Below are positions 1 through 9,176 of a DNA stretch of 64,000 nucleotides, one piece after another. The notes beneath the pieces were generated by a model. That model was not told where the DNA came from and did not search any database. It saw nothing but the letters and a program-made list of their open reading frames with translations. The DNA is taken from NCBI RefSeq assembly GCF_032271945.1, contig NZ_CP130319.1, forward strand, positions 3,615,001-3,679,000, written 5' to 3'. This DNA is from Paenibacillus sp. MBLB1832 (GTDB lineage: Bacteria; Bacillota; Bacilli; Paenibacillales; NBRC-103111). Position 1 is the first letter of the stretch; the number at the start of each line of letters is the position of its first letter. The translations under genes were made by a program, and so were the position numbers.

Positions 1-471
1 AGAGAATAAGAGCGTGCCATGAGCGCCGATGATGTAGGTCTTGTTGAAACTCTCAGGACGTTCTTCCTGCATCTGATAGTGATAATAGATATAGCTTGCC
101 GCCATGTCCGGCTTCAGCCTTGCGATACATCCGACTCGGTCCTCGACTTGGCGGTTACCTCTCCACGATTCCGGATCTGTCGGCACGCCGTCGTGAAAAA
201 TGTCTATCATGGGGACAGATAATCGGCTTTCCTGCTCGCACGGCCAAGCTTCCAGCCAATCTGCATAAGCATCCGGCCAGTCCCAATGGAAGTTATCAAG
301 CTCAGTCTCCAAATATAGACACACATTACTTCCGTTTTGGAACAGAGAGACGGTGAGGACCTGCTCCGAATGCAATTGGCTTCGCAGGTCCCCCTCATTC
401 TGACGGATCGAAGCGCGAAAGGCTTCTTCAGTTCCATTTTTCAATAACGAATAAAAAAGATGTCTTTGCAC
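1..471 (-). CDS. Uncharacterised protein, 3' end cut by window edge
   Basis: An open frame runs to the left edge without a stop, giving at least 157 residues, so it is a true gene truncated by the window. I do not recognise the family. The protein is rich in aromatic and acidic residues (for example DNFHWDWPDAYADWLEAW) and has no signal peptide or membrane segment. I prefer the GTG at 471-469, because AGAGGAG lies 7 bases before it; an in-frame ATG at 492-490 lacks a good site. It follows the 643-residue gene by about 26 bases and is probably the next gene of the same operon. It is likely a cytoplasmic accessory protein of uronide catabolism, inferred from context only. Confidence 0.7.
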   Translation of the reverse strand, partial: MQRHLFYSLLKNGTEEAFRASIRQNEGDLRSQLHSEQVLTVSLFQNGSNVCLYLETELDNFHWDWPDAYADWLEAWPCEQESRLSVPMIDIFHDGVPTDPESWRGNRQVEDRVGCIARLKPDMAASYIYYHYQMQEERPESFNKTYIIGAHGTLLFS

Positions 472-497
472 TTGCAGACTCCTCTCGCCCATCTTGT

Positions 498-2429
498 TTA
501 TTGCTTTCTACCTTCAAGCAGGACGTCTTTTTCGCGATCTGCCCAAGGCATATCATAGGATGGGGCATTGGCATAACGGTTCATTGTCAAAAGCAAGGAA
601 GCGCCTGTCCCTGCAGGAAGATCGACTTGCAGCCATTTATGATTAACAACGCTCTTCTCATTGCTTGAATTTACCGCTTCTACGAAGTAAACCTCTTTAA
701 ATTGATGCTCCCCGAATGTTCCTGCCTGGATGATGACAGAGCGATTATCAAACTGACTTGTGTTTACGAGTTCAAGCGTTACCGATTGTGCGGTAAGATC
801 TTTAACCAGGGCAGCGACAGATTCAGGCAGACCTGGACGTTTCGCATCCGCATCATAGTATCTCACTCTCGCATGCTGCAAGCCGCCGTGTGAAATATGC
901 ATGGGACCGCCTAATGTCAACTGGACGAGACTTTCCATGTAGATCGGACACATCTCTTGCCAAATGTGAATACTGGAGAAATCATCATCGCTGAATTGAT
1001 TTGCCCAGTTATACGGATCGCCTGCTTCGGAGCGCATTTTGGTCAACTGCTGCGCGACCAATTCCACGTTCGCATCGAGAATCGTCTGCGGATAATCTGG
1101 GTTAAGCCCGCGGATATATTGGAACCACGGCTGAGTATTACCGATGTAATGCTTCGTATTTCTTTTCGTTTTCTTATCTGTACCGGATAGCTTCGGAATG
1201 ATGACCTGATTCCAATCATGGTCTTTCGGAATACGGTCAATCCGTTCCATATCTTCATCCGCCATCGACATCGTCCATAAATAAACAGGGTACTGTGGCG
1301 CAGCTTTGCGATAATCGGTCCAGCCAGCATCAAATCGTTTATAAGGAACGCGCAGCTCGCCGTCTTGCTCCTCTCGAAGCGCCCAGTTCTCATCCAATTG
1401 TTGACGCGCCAAATCAAGCTTTTTCATATCGCCTGTGATCAGCGCAGCATTCATGCACGCATTGGTCAATGGCTCAATGATCGTCATGAAACCATGCGGC
1501 CAGCGCCAGCCATAATAGCCGCCCCACCATTTGCCGTCGTTATACTCGCCGATTTCACCCGACAAGCCGACATTATCTGGAATGATGCCGCCATTTTGGC
1601 GTGTCCTTTCCTCCCAAGCAGCTAAATAATCCAGCACCCAAGCGCGATATTTCTCATCGTTGGTATGAAGGAAGGCGTTGGTTACCAACCCCGTCGCGTT
1701 GAGATTCAACGGAACGTCACCGCGCGTCATACGTTCGTTCATCATCCGAATGATATTCGCGTACACTTCATCGTTCGACCATGCACATTTGCCGCTTGCA
1801 AAATCTACGCCAGGAATATCTTCATACGGTGCCAAATAATCGTCCAAAATGCCGCGATGTGTGCTCCAATCCTCTTCCGTTACCTCGAAACGCGGCCCCA
1901 TGCTTCCTGAAATCGCTGAACGGATCAATTTGTGCTCGGCATCATAATTGAGAGCTTCTTTATCTTCTCCGGTATACATTCCAGCAAAACGCACAGCACG
2001 TTGGCGATCCTTCAACGTTACGGGACCTGCAAGACCAAGGAAATACGTGAACAAATACCCCTCACCGTGATGCATCCAATCGTAATACGCATCAAACTCG
2101 CGATGAATTTGCCCGTATTCCGTCCACTGCCATGTAATACCTTCCCAAATTTTACGAGCCAAACCGTGCAGCTCGCTGCTTCCGCCAAGCATATACAGAA
2201 GAGCCAAATTCATAAAGCCTTCATACGGATCGTCCGAGCCGTCCATCCCTGGCCAATCTTCTCGCCAAATTAACGTGCCGTCTGGTCGCGTATAGCGCTC
2301 CACGAATTCGAAAGCAGCTTTATTCAATTGATCGATAAGCAGTCGCTCCGTTAATGCCCATTGCGGCGGAACAACCTGACGCGCAGCAGAAATCCGTGGA
2401 ATTGCATGTCGCGAATTAGACGTGGACAT
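498..2429 (-). CDS. Uncharacterised 643-aa protein of a glycan operon
   Basis: Large soluble protein without a signal peptide, so presumably cytoplasmic. It is dense in Trp/Tyr/Gly/Asp segments (NDGKWWGGYYGWRWPHG, YYDWMHHGEGYL) typical of helical-toroid carbohydrate enzymes, but I cannot assign a family. The N-terminal two thirds looks all-helical and the last ~130 residues look beta-rich. ATG 2429 is chosen because GGGAG sits 8 bases upstream; an in-frame GTG three codons earlier lies within that site. The start overlaps the end of the FAH-family gene by 14 bases, implying translational coupling. A decayed paralogue lies at 27.5-28.4 kb. A glycosidase, lyase or epimerase acting on uronides is a guess from context. 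Confidence 0.8.
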   Translation of the reverse strand: MSTSNSRHAIPRISAARQVVPPQWALTERLLIDQLNKAAFEFVERYTRPDGTLIWREDWPGMDGSDDPYEGFMNLALLYMLGGSSELHGLARKIWEGITWQWTEYGQIHREFDAYYDWMHHGEGYLFTYFLGLAGPVTLKDRQRAVRFAGMYTGEDKEALNYDAEHKLIRSAISGSMGPRFEVTEEDWSTHRGILDDYLAPYEDIPGVDFASGKCAWSNDEVYANIIRMMNERMTRGDVPLNLNATGLVTNAFLHTNDEKYRAWVLDYLAAWEERTRQNGGIIPDNVGLSGEIGEYNDGKWWGGYYGWRWPHGFMTIIEPLTNACMNAALITGDMKKLDLARQQLDENWALREEQDGELRVPYKRFDAGWTDYRKAAPQYPVYLWTMSMADEDMERIDRIPKDHDWNQVIIPKLSGTDKKTKRNTKHYIGNTQPWFQYIRGLNPDYPQTILDANVELVAQQLTKMRSEAGDPYNWANQFSDDDFSSIHIWQEMCPIYMESLVQLTLGGPMHISHGGLQHARVRYYDADAKRPGLPESVAALVKDLTAQSVTLELVNTSQFDNRSVIIQAGTFGEHQFKEVYFVEAVNSSNEKSVVNHKWLQVDLPAGTGASLLLTMNRYANAPSYDMPWADREKDVLLEGRKQ

Positions 2430-3375
2430 GGTTATCACTCCCTGATCTTAAAACTTGTGCAGAAGGTGTTCCCTTATCCGCGACCATCGTATTCGTCAAA
2501 GCGCCCAACTTCTCGATTTGGATCGTCACTTGATCTCCGTCCTTCAGGTACACTTGCTTCTCAAGCGGGTAACCCAATACAACACCTTCTGGAGTCCCTG
2601 TGAAAATGATATCGCCAGGCTCAAGCGTCATGTGCTGCGAAATGTAGCTGACAATCTCGTCGCAATAGAAAATCATATCGGACGTATTCGAGCTCTGACG
2701 AACCTCACCATTCACGATACATTGAATATCGAGTTGGTTCGGATCACCGACTTCGTCCGCAGTTACTAAGTACGGTCCAAGCGGAGAAAACTTATCACAG
2801 ATTTTGCCAAGCATCCATTGTTGCGTACGCAATTGCAAATCGCGGGCAGATAAGTCGTTCACGTTGCAATAGCCGAACACGTGGGACAGCGCGTCTTCGC
2901 GGCTAACATACTTCGCTTTTTTGCCGATAACGATGACTAGTTCTGCTTCGTAATCAACTTTTTGCGATACCGCTGGAAGTGGAATTTGATCGCCTTGCGC
3001 CGCTAACGTATTACTAAATTTATTAAAAAGAATCGGATATGCTGGAATCGGAGCATGCGTTTCTTCTGCATGCTTACGGTAATTCAAGCCAACGCAAATC
3101 ATTTTGCCAGGGTTTGTCACACAAGGCCCTAAGGTCAGAGTGGCTTCCTCTAATACATACGCTTCCTTACTATCCCCTGAGCTCATGACAGATTCCGCAT
3201 AAGTACGAAGTAGTTCCACAGCTTCGCTGCCGCCTTTAATCACCTCGTGTACGGTGGCAGGCAGTATTTCCTTGGAAGGCACTGCTTCTAAGGCAGCTTG
3301 GAGATCCAAAACGCCTTGATCCAATTTAATTCCTAGGCGGTATTCGCCGTTTTGAACAAAAGTAAGCAATTTCAT
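2416..3375 (-). CDS. Fumarylacetoacetate hydrolase (FAH) family protein
   Basis: 319 residues. The second half is a typical FAH fold: KMICVGLNYRKHAEE, then YEAELVIVIGK with the paired acidic metal ligands, VNDLSARDLQ, and the C-terminal IIFTGTPEGVVLGY signature. Members hydrolyse or decarboxylate 2,4-diketo or 3-deoxy-2-keto acids using Mg2+ or Mn2+; several act on 2,4-diketo-3-deoxy sugar acids. Next to a GH88 hydrolase this suggests cleavage of a diketo acid derived from a uronic acid (inference). ATG 3375 has GGAGG nine bases upstream; an in-frame TTG earlier contains that ribosome site and is rejected. Fourth gene of the 7.9-0 kb operon. Confidence 0.88.
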   Translation of the reverse strand: MKLLTFVQNGEYRLGIKLDQGVLDLQAALEAVPSKEILPATVHEVIKGGSEAVELLRTYAESVMSSGDSKEAYVLEEATLTLGPCVTNPGKMICVGLNYRKHAEETHAPIPAYPILFNKFSNTLAAQGDQIPLPAVSQKVDYEAELVIVIGKKAKYVSREDALSHVFGYCNVNDLSARDLQLRTQQWMLGKICDKFSPLGPYLVTADEVGDPNQLDIQCIVNGEVRQSSNTSDMIFYCDEIVSYISQHMTLEPGDIIFTGTPEGVVLGYPLEKQVYLKDGDQVTIQIEKLGALTNTMVADKGTPSAQVLRSGSDNHVHV

Positions 3376-3420
3376 TGCAATAATCCTCCCCAATATGTTC
3401 GATACTAACTTGATTGGTTC

Positions 3421-4848
3421 TTATTCCCACAATCCCAAGTAAGGCAAATCTGCAATGCTGCTGACATCTATGTTTTGAGCGGTTTGCTCATCTGCTTTCA
3501 AATAGATCCCCTCATCGGTTTTGATAAAGACCGGCTGATTCGGGAATAATAAATGGTCTGGAAGCGAACGTTCCCCGCCTACCCAACCCAAATCTCGACC
3601 AAACACGGCTTCGTCTTTGCGGCCAATCAGCTTATACACATCTTGAAAGTAATAATCGTTGATTGCCCAATGCTCGCCTTCTTCCACCCACATACATTGG
3701 TCGCCCAGCAGGACGGAAATACGCGGATAAGGTTCTTTGAGCTTGGGGGCCATTTTCTCCACTAACCCATGACGGTGCAGCAGGTAATAAAAATCGTGCG
3801 TATGCCAGGCTGCACATGGCGCAATATCAGCTTCGTTCTGCCAGCCAGTCGCCGAAGCCATATAGCCTCGCGGGGTTTGATAGTAAGCGTAAGTTTCGTC
3901 GCATTTCTCCAGGAACTGCGCCAGTTCTTCGTCAGCCTGATGCTCCAAGTATCGCGCAATTCCATAAAGAGACATGCCCATTCCCGCAATGAGCATAGGT
4001 TCTTTAAGTCGAATCCATTCGCCTCCGCGAAGCAGCCATTTGCGATTAAACCGCGTCTGTCCGTTCTCATCGGTCCAGGCAGATCGGGCCAAGTGACGAC
4101 ATAAACCACCTGCGTGCTGCAAATAGTGTGGCTCGCCGAACATTTCATATGCCTGCACCAGCGGCGCGATCATTAAGCCGTAATATTCGGCAGGCTCGAC
4201 CATCGTCGAATCTCCCAAGTAGCGGTTGCTGGCTTCGCAATCCTCATCGGGAATGCCTATAACGTGATAATTCTCAATCATAAAGTTCAAATCATCTTGA
4301 ATATGCTCTCGCCATGGTGAATCCTGGAACAACTGCTGATACAGCAGTTTGCCCCATAGGCGGCAATACTCTTGATTGCTAATATTTCTCGTTTTTTTGA
4401 ACGGATAAATCTCATCACAAGCCTGCAAATTACGCAGCATCGCTTGCTGGATGCTTGCCATCGCTTCCGCGGGCAGCCAAGAGCGTCCGTGCAGCGCCGT
4501 TAGTCCCAATGCAACATTCGGCATCATGTTGTGAATCAGCCCTCGATTCAGCATCTCGCCGACCTGGAAGCCGATGTGCATGTATTGCCCATCCTCCTGA
4601 AAGCGGCTCGTTTGTAACCGAATCATTTGTAAGGCTTGCTCTTCAAGCGAGGAACCTCGCTGTTCTGCAACAATTCGGCTCAAAGCCGCCATCAACGGGC
4701 TTGCCCATGTGCTATGCCCGCTAGTAAAGTCTGCCCATCGATAGGGATTAGATCCCCAGACAGAATGATTATGGAAGCCATGAATGGCACCGTCCTCTTG
4801 TACCCAAGACATTAGCCAATTGCCGAGTGCGTTAATGTTCGATTTCAT
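3421..4848 (-). CDS. Uncharacterised 475-aa protein, probable helical toroid
   Basis: Cytoplasmic-looking protein, no signal peptide. Regular helical repeats and segments such as FTSGHSTWASPLMAALSR, MMPNVALGLTALHGR and EPAEYYGLMIAPLVQAYEMFG suggest an (alpha/alpha)n-toroid as found in many glycoside hydrolases and epimerases, but no family signature is recognised. ATG 4848 is set by GGAGG nine bases upstream; in-frame codons before it run through that site. It starts 14 bases after the GH88 gene and is surely co-transcribed. A role in handling an oligosaccharide or uronic acid made by that operon is inferred. Confidence 0.8.
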   Translation of the reverse strand: MKSNINALGNWLMSWVQEDGAIHGFHNHSVWGSNPYRWADFTSGHSTWASPLMAALSRIVAEQRGSSLEEQALQMIRLQTSRFQEDGQYMHIGFQVGEMLNRGLIHNMMPNVALGLTALHGRSWLPAEAMASIQQAMLRNLQACDEIYPFKKTRNISNQEYCRLWGKLLYQQLFQDSPWREHIQDDLNFMIENYHVIGIPDEDCEASNRYLGDSTMVEPAEYYGLMIAPLVQAYEMFGEPHYLQHAGGLCRHLARSAWTDENGQTRFNRKWLLRGGEWIRLKEPMLIAGMGMSLYGIARYLEHQADEELAQFLEKCDETYAYYQTPRGYMASATGWQNEADIAPCAAWHTHDFYYLLHRHGLVEKMAPKLKEPYPRISVLLGDQCMWVEEGEHWAINDYYFQDVYKLIGRKDEAVFGRDLGWVGGERSLPDHLLFPNQPVFIKTDEGIYLKADEQTAQNIDVSSIADLPYLGLWE

Positions 4849-4862
4849 GTTGCGCTTCCTCC

Positions 4863-5981
4863 CTACCAAAACAGGTCCGTGCGTCCACGCAATTTGGCAA
4901 TCGCTTCGGCATAGTAATAATCACCGTATATGATTGGTACATTGACGAAGGCTCTCTTCGGAAAATTCGCTGTCGACATCTTCAAAATGCCCTCTTCTTC
5001 TTCACTCCATGAAACATATTCATCTGTCAAAAGCTTTAAAATCCGCTTCGCAGCCTCATTGTAAATATGTGCCTCGTTCTCAGGAACTGCACGGCCAATT
5101 TCCAGCAATCCCGTAGCTGCACATGCTGCCGCTGATGTATCATAGGCAGTCTCTGGCTCAACTGGCGCGCGGAAATCCCAATAGGGGGCGCGATCTGCCG
5201 GCATATTGGACATGAAGAAATGCGCGACGCGTTTGGCTGCGTCCAAATATCTGGCACGCCCTGTGTATTTATAGCTCAAAGCCATCCCATACAGTGCCCA
5301 TGATGTACCGCGCGCCCACGCTGAATCTGGCGAGTACCCTTGTCCGCCTCTCGCTTCGAGGCGCTCACCAGTCTCAGGATCAAAGCAAACGATATGATGC
5401 GAGGAGCCATCAGGACGGATAAATTCACGAAGTACCATATCGGCATGTAACTCCGCAATATGACGGAATCGCGGATCATTCGTTGTTTCGCTCGCCCAAT
5501 ACAGCAGAGGCAAATTTAGGAGGCAATCGATAATGGCCCAGCCTTGTTGATTTTCACCGTTCCATGCGCGAATGAATTGTCCCTTGATATTGTAGCGACC
5601 TGCCAAGTGGCTCGCTGCCATCAACCCGCGAATCTTGGACGCTTCCGTGCCCAATAACTTGTATTGAGCAACCGACGTCAAGCTCCACATAAAGCCGACA
5701 TCATGGTGAAGCTTCTCGTAGCCGAGCAGCGTTTCATCCATCTGCTCTTCGACGGATGCGGCGATATCACGGAAATCCGCATTCTCGTTTTCTTTGTATA
5801 TCAGCCAAAGCAGACCCGGCCAAAAGCCATTGGTCCACCAGTCATTGGTTTCATTGTTATAGGTTCCATTCACAGAAGCATACGGAAATGTCGCTCCGAT
5901 TCGTTTGCTCGTTCGTTCAACTTTTGCAACGATCTTTCCCCATACGTCCTCAATCCATTGTTCGTTAACTACTGTTGTCAT
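4863..5981 (-). CDS. GH88 unsaturated glucuronyl hydrolase
   Basis: 372 residues, usual size for cytoplasmic GH88 enzymes. It removes the 4,5-unsaturated uronic acid left at the non-reducing end of oligosaccharides after lyase cleavage, by hydrating the vinyl ether. The sequence has the two catalytic aspartates in their usual settings: HHDVGF (about D94) and GWAIIDCLLNLPLLYWA (about D152), as in the Bacillus sp. GL1 enzyme. YSPDSAWARGTSWALYG and the C-terminal YGDYYYAEAI are also typical. ATG 5981 has GGGAGG eight bases upstream; a TTG two codons earlier is rejected. It points to a glucuronate-containing polymer as substrate of this cluster. Confidence 0.95.
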   Translation of the reverse strand: MTTVVNEQWIEDVWGKIVAKVERTSKRIGATFPYASVNGTYNNETNDWWTNGFWPGLLWLIYKENENADFRDIAASVEEQMDETLLGYEKLHHDVGFMWSLTSVAQYKLLGTEASKIRGLMAASHLAGRYNIKGQFIRAWNGENQQGWAIIDCLLNLPLLYWASETTNDPRFRHIAELHADMVLREFIRPDGSSHHIVCFDPETGERLEARGGQGYSPDSAWARGTSWALYGMALSYKYTGRARYLDAAKRVAHFFMSNMPADRAPYWDFRAPVEPETAYDTSAAACAATGLLEIGRAVPENEAHIYNEAAKRILKLLTDEYVSWSEEEEGILKMSTANFPKRAFVNVPIIYGDYYYAEAIAKLRGRTDLFW

Positions 5982-6005
5982 GTCCAAATCCTCCCGATTA
6001 TTCTG

Positions 6006-6917
6006 CTATAGCAATCGCTGTCCTGGGAATAAAGCAAATACTTTCTCAAGTTCCTGATTCGATAATCCGACTCCATCACAATAATTCACATTGGCTTGCA
6101 AGGAACGGATCGAAGTTGTTCCCGTCAAAGTAATCGCAATCTCTGGACAAGTTAGGCTAAAGCGCATGGATGGCTCAACAAGTCCTTTTGGTTCAGTTTT
6201 ACGCAGAAATTGCAGCTGTTCTATCCTTCTATTTGATTCTTCAAGCAAGGCATGGTTTTGTTGTAAAAAAGGTGCTGGCTGATCCGCCAAAATGCCCATG
6301 GCTAACGGGCTGCCGTGAATGACGCCGATATTTTTATCCTTGGCGAGCGGCAGCAGTTCGTCTTTGGCTGTATAATCAACAAGGGTATACTTCGCGTAAG
6401 TCTGAATTGTATCGACCAAGTCCTCGTGCAGAAATGGCATCAGAAGTTCAAGCTTTCCAGCATTCACACCGATCGCTCTAACTTTACCTTGCTCCTTCAG
6501 CTTCAAAAACGCTGGCAGCACCTCGTTCACTGCTTGTTCGTACGTTGTCTGCTCCAATTCGTGCAGCTGAATGAGATCGATATAATCCGTTTGTAGTCTT
6601 TGCAGACTTTCTTCTACGGATTGAATCGTGTTCTCATACGAGTATGGCGTTCCACGCATTACCGCCTTCGTGGCCAAAATCACTTGATCGCGCTTTCCTT
6701 TCAGCGCCAGTCCGATTCTGCGTTCGCTCTCTCCACGGCCATATAACGGCGCTGTGTCAATAAAATTAATACCAAGGTCCAAAGCACCATGAACGACACT
6801 CGTCACAGTCTCATCCGTCGTTCCGCCGAAATCTCCGCCTAGCGGAGCGCCGCCTAAACCAATTTTTGAAACTTTGAAGCCTGTTTTTCCTAAAATCGTA
6901 TATTCCACTGCTATCAT
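6006..6917 (-). CDS. Aldo/keto reductase
   Basis: 303 residues, (beta/alpha)8 NADPH-dependent oxidoreductase. The catalytic tetrad is visible: NFIDTAPLYG (D54, Y59), ILATKAV (K84) and LIQLHEL (H119). Near the C-terminus TGTTSIRSLQANV is a typical nucleotide-binding end. Related bacterial enzymes oxidise or reduce fucose, arabinose, galactose or uronate-derived sugars. It follows the Gfo/Idh gene by 23 bases. Start is slightly uncertain: the ATG at 6917 has GAGG only two bases away, while an in-frame GTG three codons on has GAGG eleven bases away. Confidence 0.92.
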   Translation of the reverse strand: MIAVEYTILGKTGFKVSKIGLGGAPLGGDFGGTTDETVTSVVHGALDLGINFIDTAPLYGRGESERRIGLALKGKRDQVILATKAVMRGTPYSYENTIQSVEESLQRLQTDYIDLIQLHELEQTTYEQAVNEVLPAFLKLKEQGKVRAIGVNAGKLELLMPFLHEDLVDTIQTYAKYTLVDYTAKDELLPLAKDKNIGVIHGSPLAMGILADQPAPFLQQNHALLEESNRRIEQLQFLRKTEPKGLVEPSMRFSLTCPEIAITLTGTTSIRSLQANVNYCDGVGLSNQELEKVFALFPGQRLL

Positions 6918-6940
6918 CGCCTCTTCTTAAAAGTTCAGAA

Positions 6941-7918
6941 CTATATGTCGACCTTATTCCCTTTTCGTACAGATTCTAATGACGCTTGAATCATTCGAAT
7001 GACGGGTTGGAACTTCGAAATGTCTAATGCAGACTCACGTCCTTGCGTACATGCCGCAATATATTCATTGATAATACCTTCGCTCAATTCAAAGCCAAGG
7101 GACTCATCAGGTTCAATTGTTTCCTCTGTTCCATCGCGATGGATGAAGACTAGGCGATCGCCGCGCAGTTGTAAACTTCCTTCAGAGCCATCGAATTGAA
7201 ATTCGCCCAGCCATGATGTTGCCGCGCCATGCGCAACCCAAGAAGCGTAATAATTTAAATTCAACCCCTCGTCACTCTCCGCAAGGAGAGATACAATCGA
7301 AGGTGAATGCTCGATGGACCAAGAAGGAAGCACGGAAGTCGCATATACTTGCTTAAATGACTCGACACCGATCAGGTAGTGAATCACACCGAGATGATGA
7401 TAGGTTAGATCTTCCAGCATGACATGCTCATAATCATTCATCCATGCTGCTCGAATATTCGGCCGTTGACATCGCCATACGATCTGCTCCAGCTTACCAA
7501 GTTTGCCGCTGAGAATGACCTGCTTGGCTCGCTCCACAAATTTATCAAATCTGTAAGCTTCTCCAATTACGATCTGCCTGCCTGACGTACGGGACAGCGA
7601 AACCATCGTCGCCCCATCTTCCCAGGACTGCGGTCTGAATTTCTGAAGATATATATCGAATCCGCTTCCCACTACAGTTCGGATCGTCTCCATACAAGTT
7701 TTGGCATAAGGCGGAGTCACCAATGTGACCAGATCAGGGTTCAGCTCTCGCAGTGCCTCTTGGATATCCTCGAACTGAGGAAGATGAGCACAATGTTCCA
7801 TTGATTCCTGATATCTGTTGCTTACGCCTACGACCTGAACATCTGGGTGAGAAACCCAAAGTGAAAGCCATTGATGATTCAAGCCGATACAAAAGACTCG
7901 AAGCGGTCTTTGCTCCAT
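6941..7918 (-). CDS. Gfo/Idh/MocA-family dehydrogenase
   Basis: 325 residues. N-terminal Rossmann domain begins LRVFCIGLNHQW, with LVTLVTPPYAKT at the second strand pair; the usual EKP motif is altered to LQKFRP but the lysine is kept. The C-terminal domain carries the usual YHHLGVIHYLIG histidine region. Such enzymes oxidise or reduce sugars, often at C3, or interconvert sugar acids, using NAD(P). It is first in the 7.9-0 kb operon, divergent from the AraC gene at 8.2 kb. ATG 7918 has GAGGAGGGG seven bases upstream; an earlier in-frame ATG lies within that site. Confidence 0.9.
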   Translation of the reverse strand: MEQRPLRVFCIGLNHQWLSLWVSHPDVQVVGVSNRYQESMEHCAHLPQFEDIQEALRELNPDLVTLVTPPYAKTCMETIRTVVGSGFDIYLQKFRPQSWEDGATMVSLSRTSGRQIVIGEAYRFDKFVERAKQVILSGKLGKLEQIVWRCQRPNIRAAWMNDYEHVMLEDLTYHHLGVIHYLIGVESFKQVYATSVLPSWSIEHSPSIVSLLAESDEGLNLNYYASWVAHGAATSWLGEFQFDGSEGSLQLRGDRLVFIHRDGTEETIEPDESLGFELSEGIINEYIAACTQGRESALDISKFQPVIRMIQASLESVRKGNKVDI

Positions 7919-8031
7919 ACGATTTCCCCTCCTCATTTAATGAAAGTTTTTAGATGGTCTAATTATCAGCTTAATAGTACCCAGCTTCCACTGTAAAAAA
8001 TGAATAAAACTCTACTTTTTATACATACAAT

Positions 8032-8054
8032 GCGGAAAACACTGTGTTTTCTGC
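8032..8054. promoter_or_regulatory. Perfect palindrome, probable operator of the uronide operon
   Basis: GAAAACACTGTGTTTTC (8035-8051) has eight-base arms around one central base, and the symmetry resumes with GC/GC outside one mismatched pair. It lies 114 bases upstream of the Gfo/Idh start, in the divergent gap with the AraC gene. There is no U-run, so it is not a terminator. It does not match a cre site. The bound protein is unknown; an AraC protein normally prefers direct repeats, so another regulator is possible. Confidence 0.5.
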
Positions 8055-8141
8055 CCCAAAGAAAGCCACCCGTACCTGACTTCATATTAGCATCAGTGAT
8101 ATCCCAAAAGTTTAGTTGAGTTTCACAATAATGTTGTTATC

Positions 8142-8169
8142 TTGCACATAACCATCGTTATGTTAAAAT
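8142..8169 (+). promoter_or_regulatory. Promoter of AraC gene with palindrome in the spacer
   Basis: TTGCAC (8142-8147) and TAAAAT (8164-8169) are spaced by 16 bases. Overlapping the spacer is CATAAC-CATC-GTTATG (8147-8162), a perfect six-base inverted repeat that would place a bound repressor between the two RNA-polymerase boxes. Assignment is by sequence pattern only. Confidence 0.45.
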
Positions 8170-8205
8170 ATTATTCACCGACTCTTGAAAAAGGGGCCTT
8201 CCAGC

Positions 8206-9090
8206 ATGAAACGTATCGAGAACATTAATTTATCCACTACCCCCTATCGATTGAGTTTCCGCCATTTAACTGATCGAGATTACCAAGGATATTACCATTG
8301 TCATCAGGGAATGGAATTTCTGTTTATCCACCAAGGAAACGGCCATGTAAAGGTTGACAATCAAATTATCAGAGTAGCCCCTGGAACCTTAATATATTTT
8401 CAACCTTATCAACTGCACCGGGTTCAAATAAATATTTCTACTGATCAGCCTTATGAACGAACAGTCATTTCTTTTGAACCTGCCGTATTTACTTCATATA
8501 TAGATCCCTTGGTACATTTGGCGGAATATTACAATTATCTGTGGCAAGGTAAACTGCCCAAACAATATGTTGAAGCATTAACGGAAGATAGTGATCTATA
8601 TCGTATATTTGAGCTCTTTCATAAACGATTAGCAACATGCAAAAAGACCGAAATTCAACATGAATTCGGGGTTTTAATTATTAGACTACTGCATGCACTT
8701 CATGAAATGGGCTTCAATGATTCGGATTCGATCTCGGATACGGATTCTTTAAGGTTGAAACGTCACTCTGAGACCATTATGACTTGGATCGAGGAGCATT
8801 ACATGAAGGACATAACGCTAGCGCAAATTTCGGAAGATCTCCATCTGTCCAAAACCTATATTTCCCGAATTTTTCGAGAGGAAACCGGGGCCAGCTTGAT
8901 GGACTACTTAACTGCCCGTAGAATTCGTCAAGCCACATTTCTGCTTCATGAGACCGATCTCCCTGTAGAACTAATTGGTGAGAATGTCGGTTTTCCTAAT
9001 TTTTCTTATTTCTGTCAAGTGTTCAAGAAACATACTGGTTTTTCACCTAATCAATTGCGCAAAAACAAATTTGCTCCACCTTTTCTATGA
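8206..9090 (+). CDS. AraC-family regulator with N-terminal cupin
   Basis: 294 residues. Residues about 1-150 form the AraC-type cupin sensor (HCHQGMEFLFIHQGNGHVKV, then PGTLIYFQPYQLHRVQ). The last ~100 residues hold two helix-turn-helix units: ITLAQISEDLHLSKTYISRIFREETG and VELIGENVGFPNFSYFCQVFKKHTGFSPNQLR. It is divergent from the uronide operon and is its likely activator, sensing a sugar or uronide in the cytoplasm. ATG 8206 has AAGGGG nine bases upstream; an in-frame TTG seven codons earlier is rejected. Confidence 0.92.
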   Translation: MKRIENINLSTTPYRLSFRHLTDRDYQGYYHCHQGMEFLFIHQGNGHVKVDNQIIRVAPGTLIYFQPYQLHRVQINISTDQPYERTVISFEPAVFTSYIDPLVHLAEYYNYLWQGKLPKQYVEALTEDSDLYRIFELFHKRLATCKKTEIQHEFGVLIIRLLHALHEMGFNDSDSISDTDSLRLKRHSETIMTWIEEHYMKDITLAQISEDLHLSKTYISRIFREETGASLMDYLTARRIRQATFLLHETDLPVELIGENVGFPNFSYFCQVFKKHTGFSPNQLRKNKFAPPFL

Positions 9091-9107
9091 CTAGAAAGTA
9101 TCCGTAA

Positions 9108-9160
9108 AAAAAGCACGACAGAGCCGTCTCTATGCGAGACCAGTCTCTATCGTGCTTTAC
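9108..9160. terminator. Bidirectional terminator between convergent genes
   Basis: AAAGCACGA (9110-9118) pairs with TCGTGCTTT (9150-9158), with AGAG/CTCT extending the stem. An A-run on the left gives a U-run for leftward transcripts and TTTACTT follows on the right. It sits between the AraC gene and the minus-strand reductase gene. Confidence 0.75.
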
Positions 9161-9176
9161 TTATTTCAACTAACGA

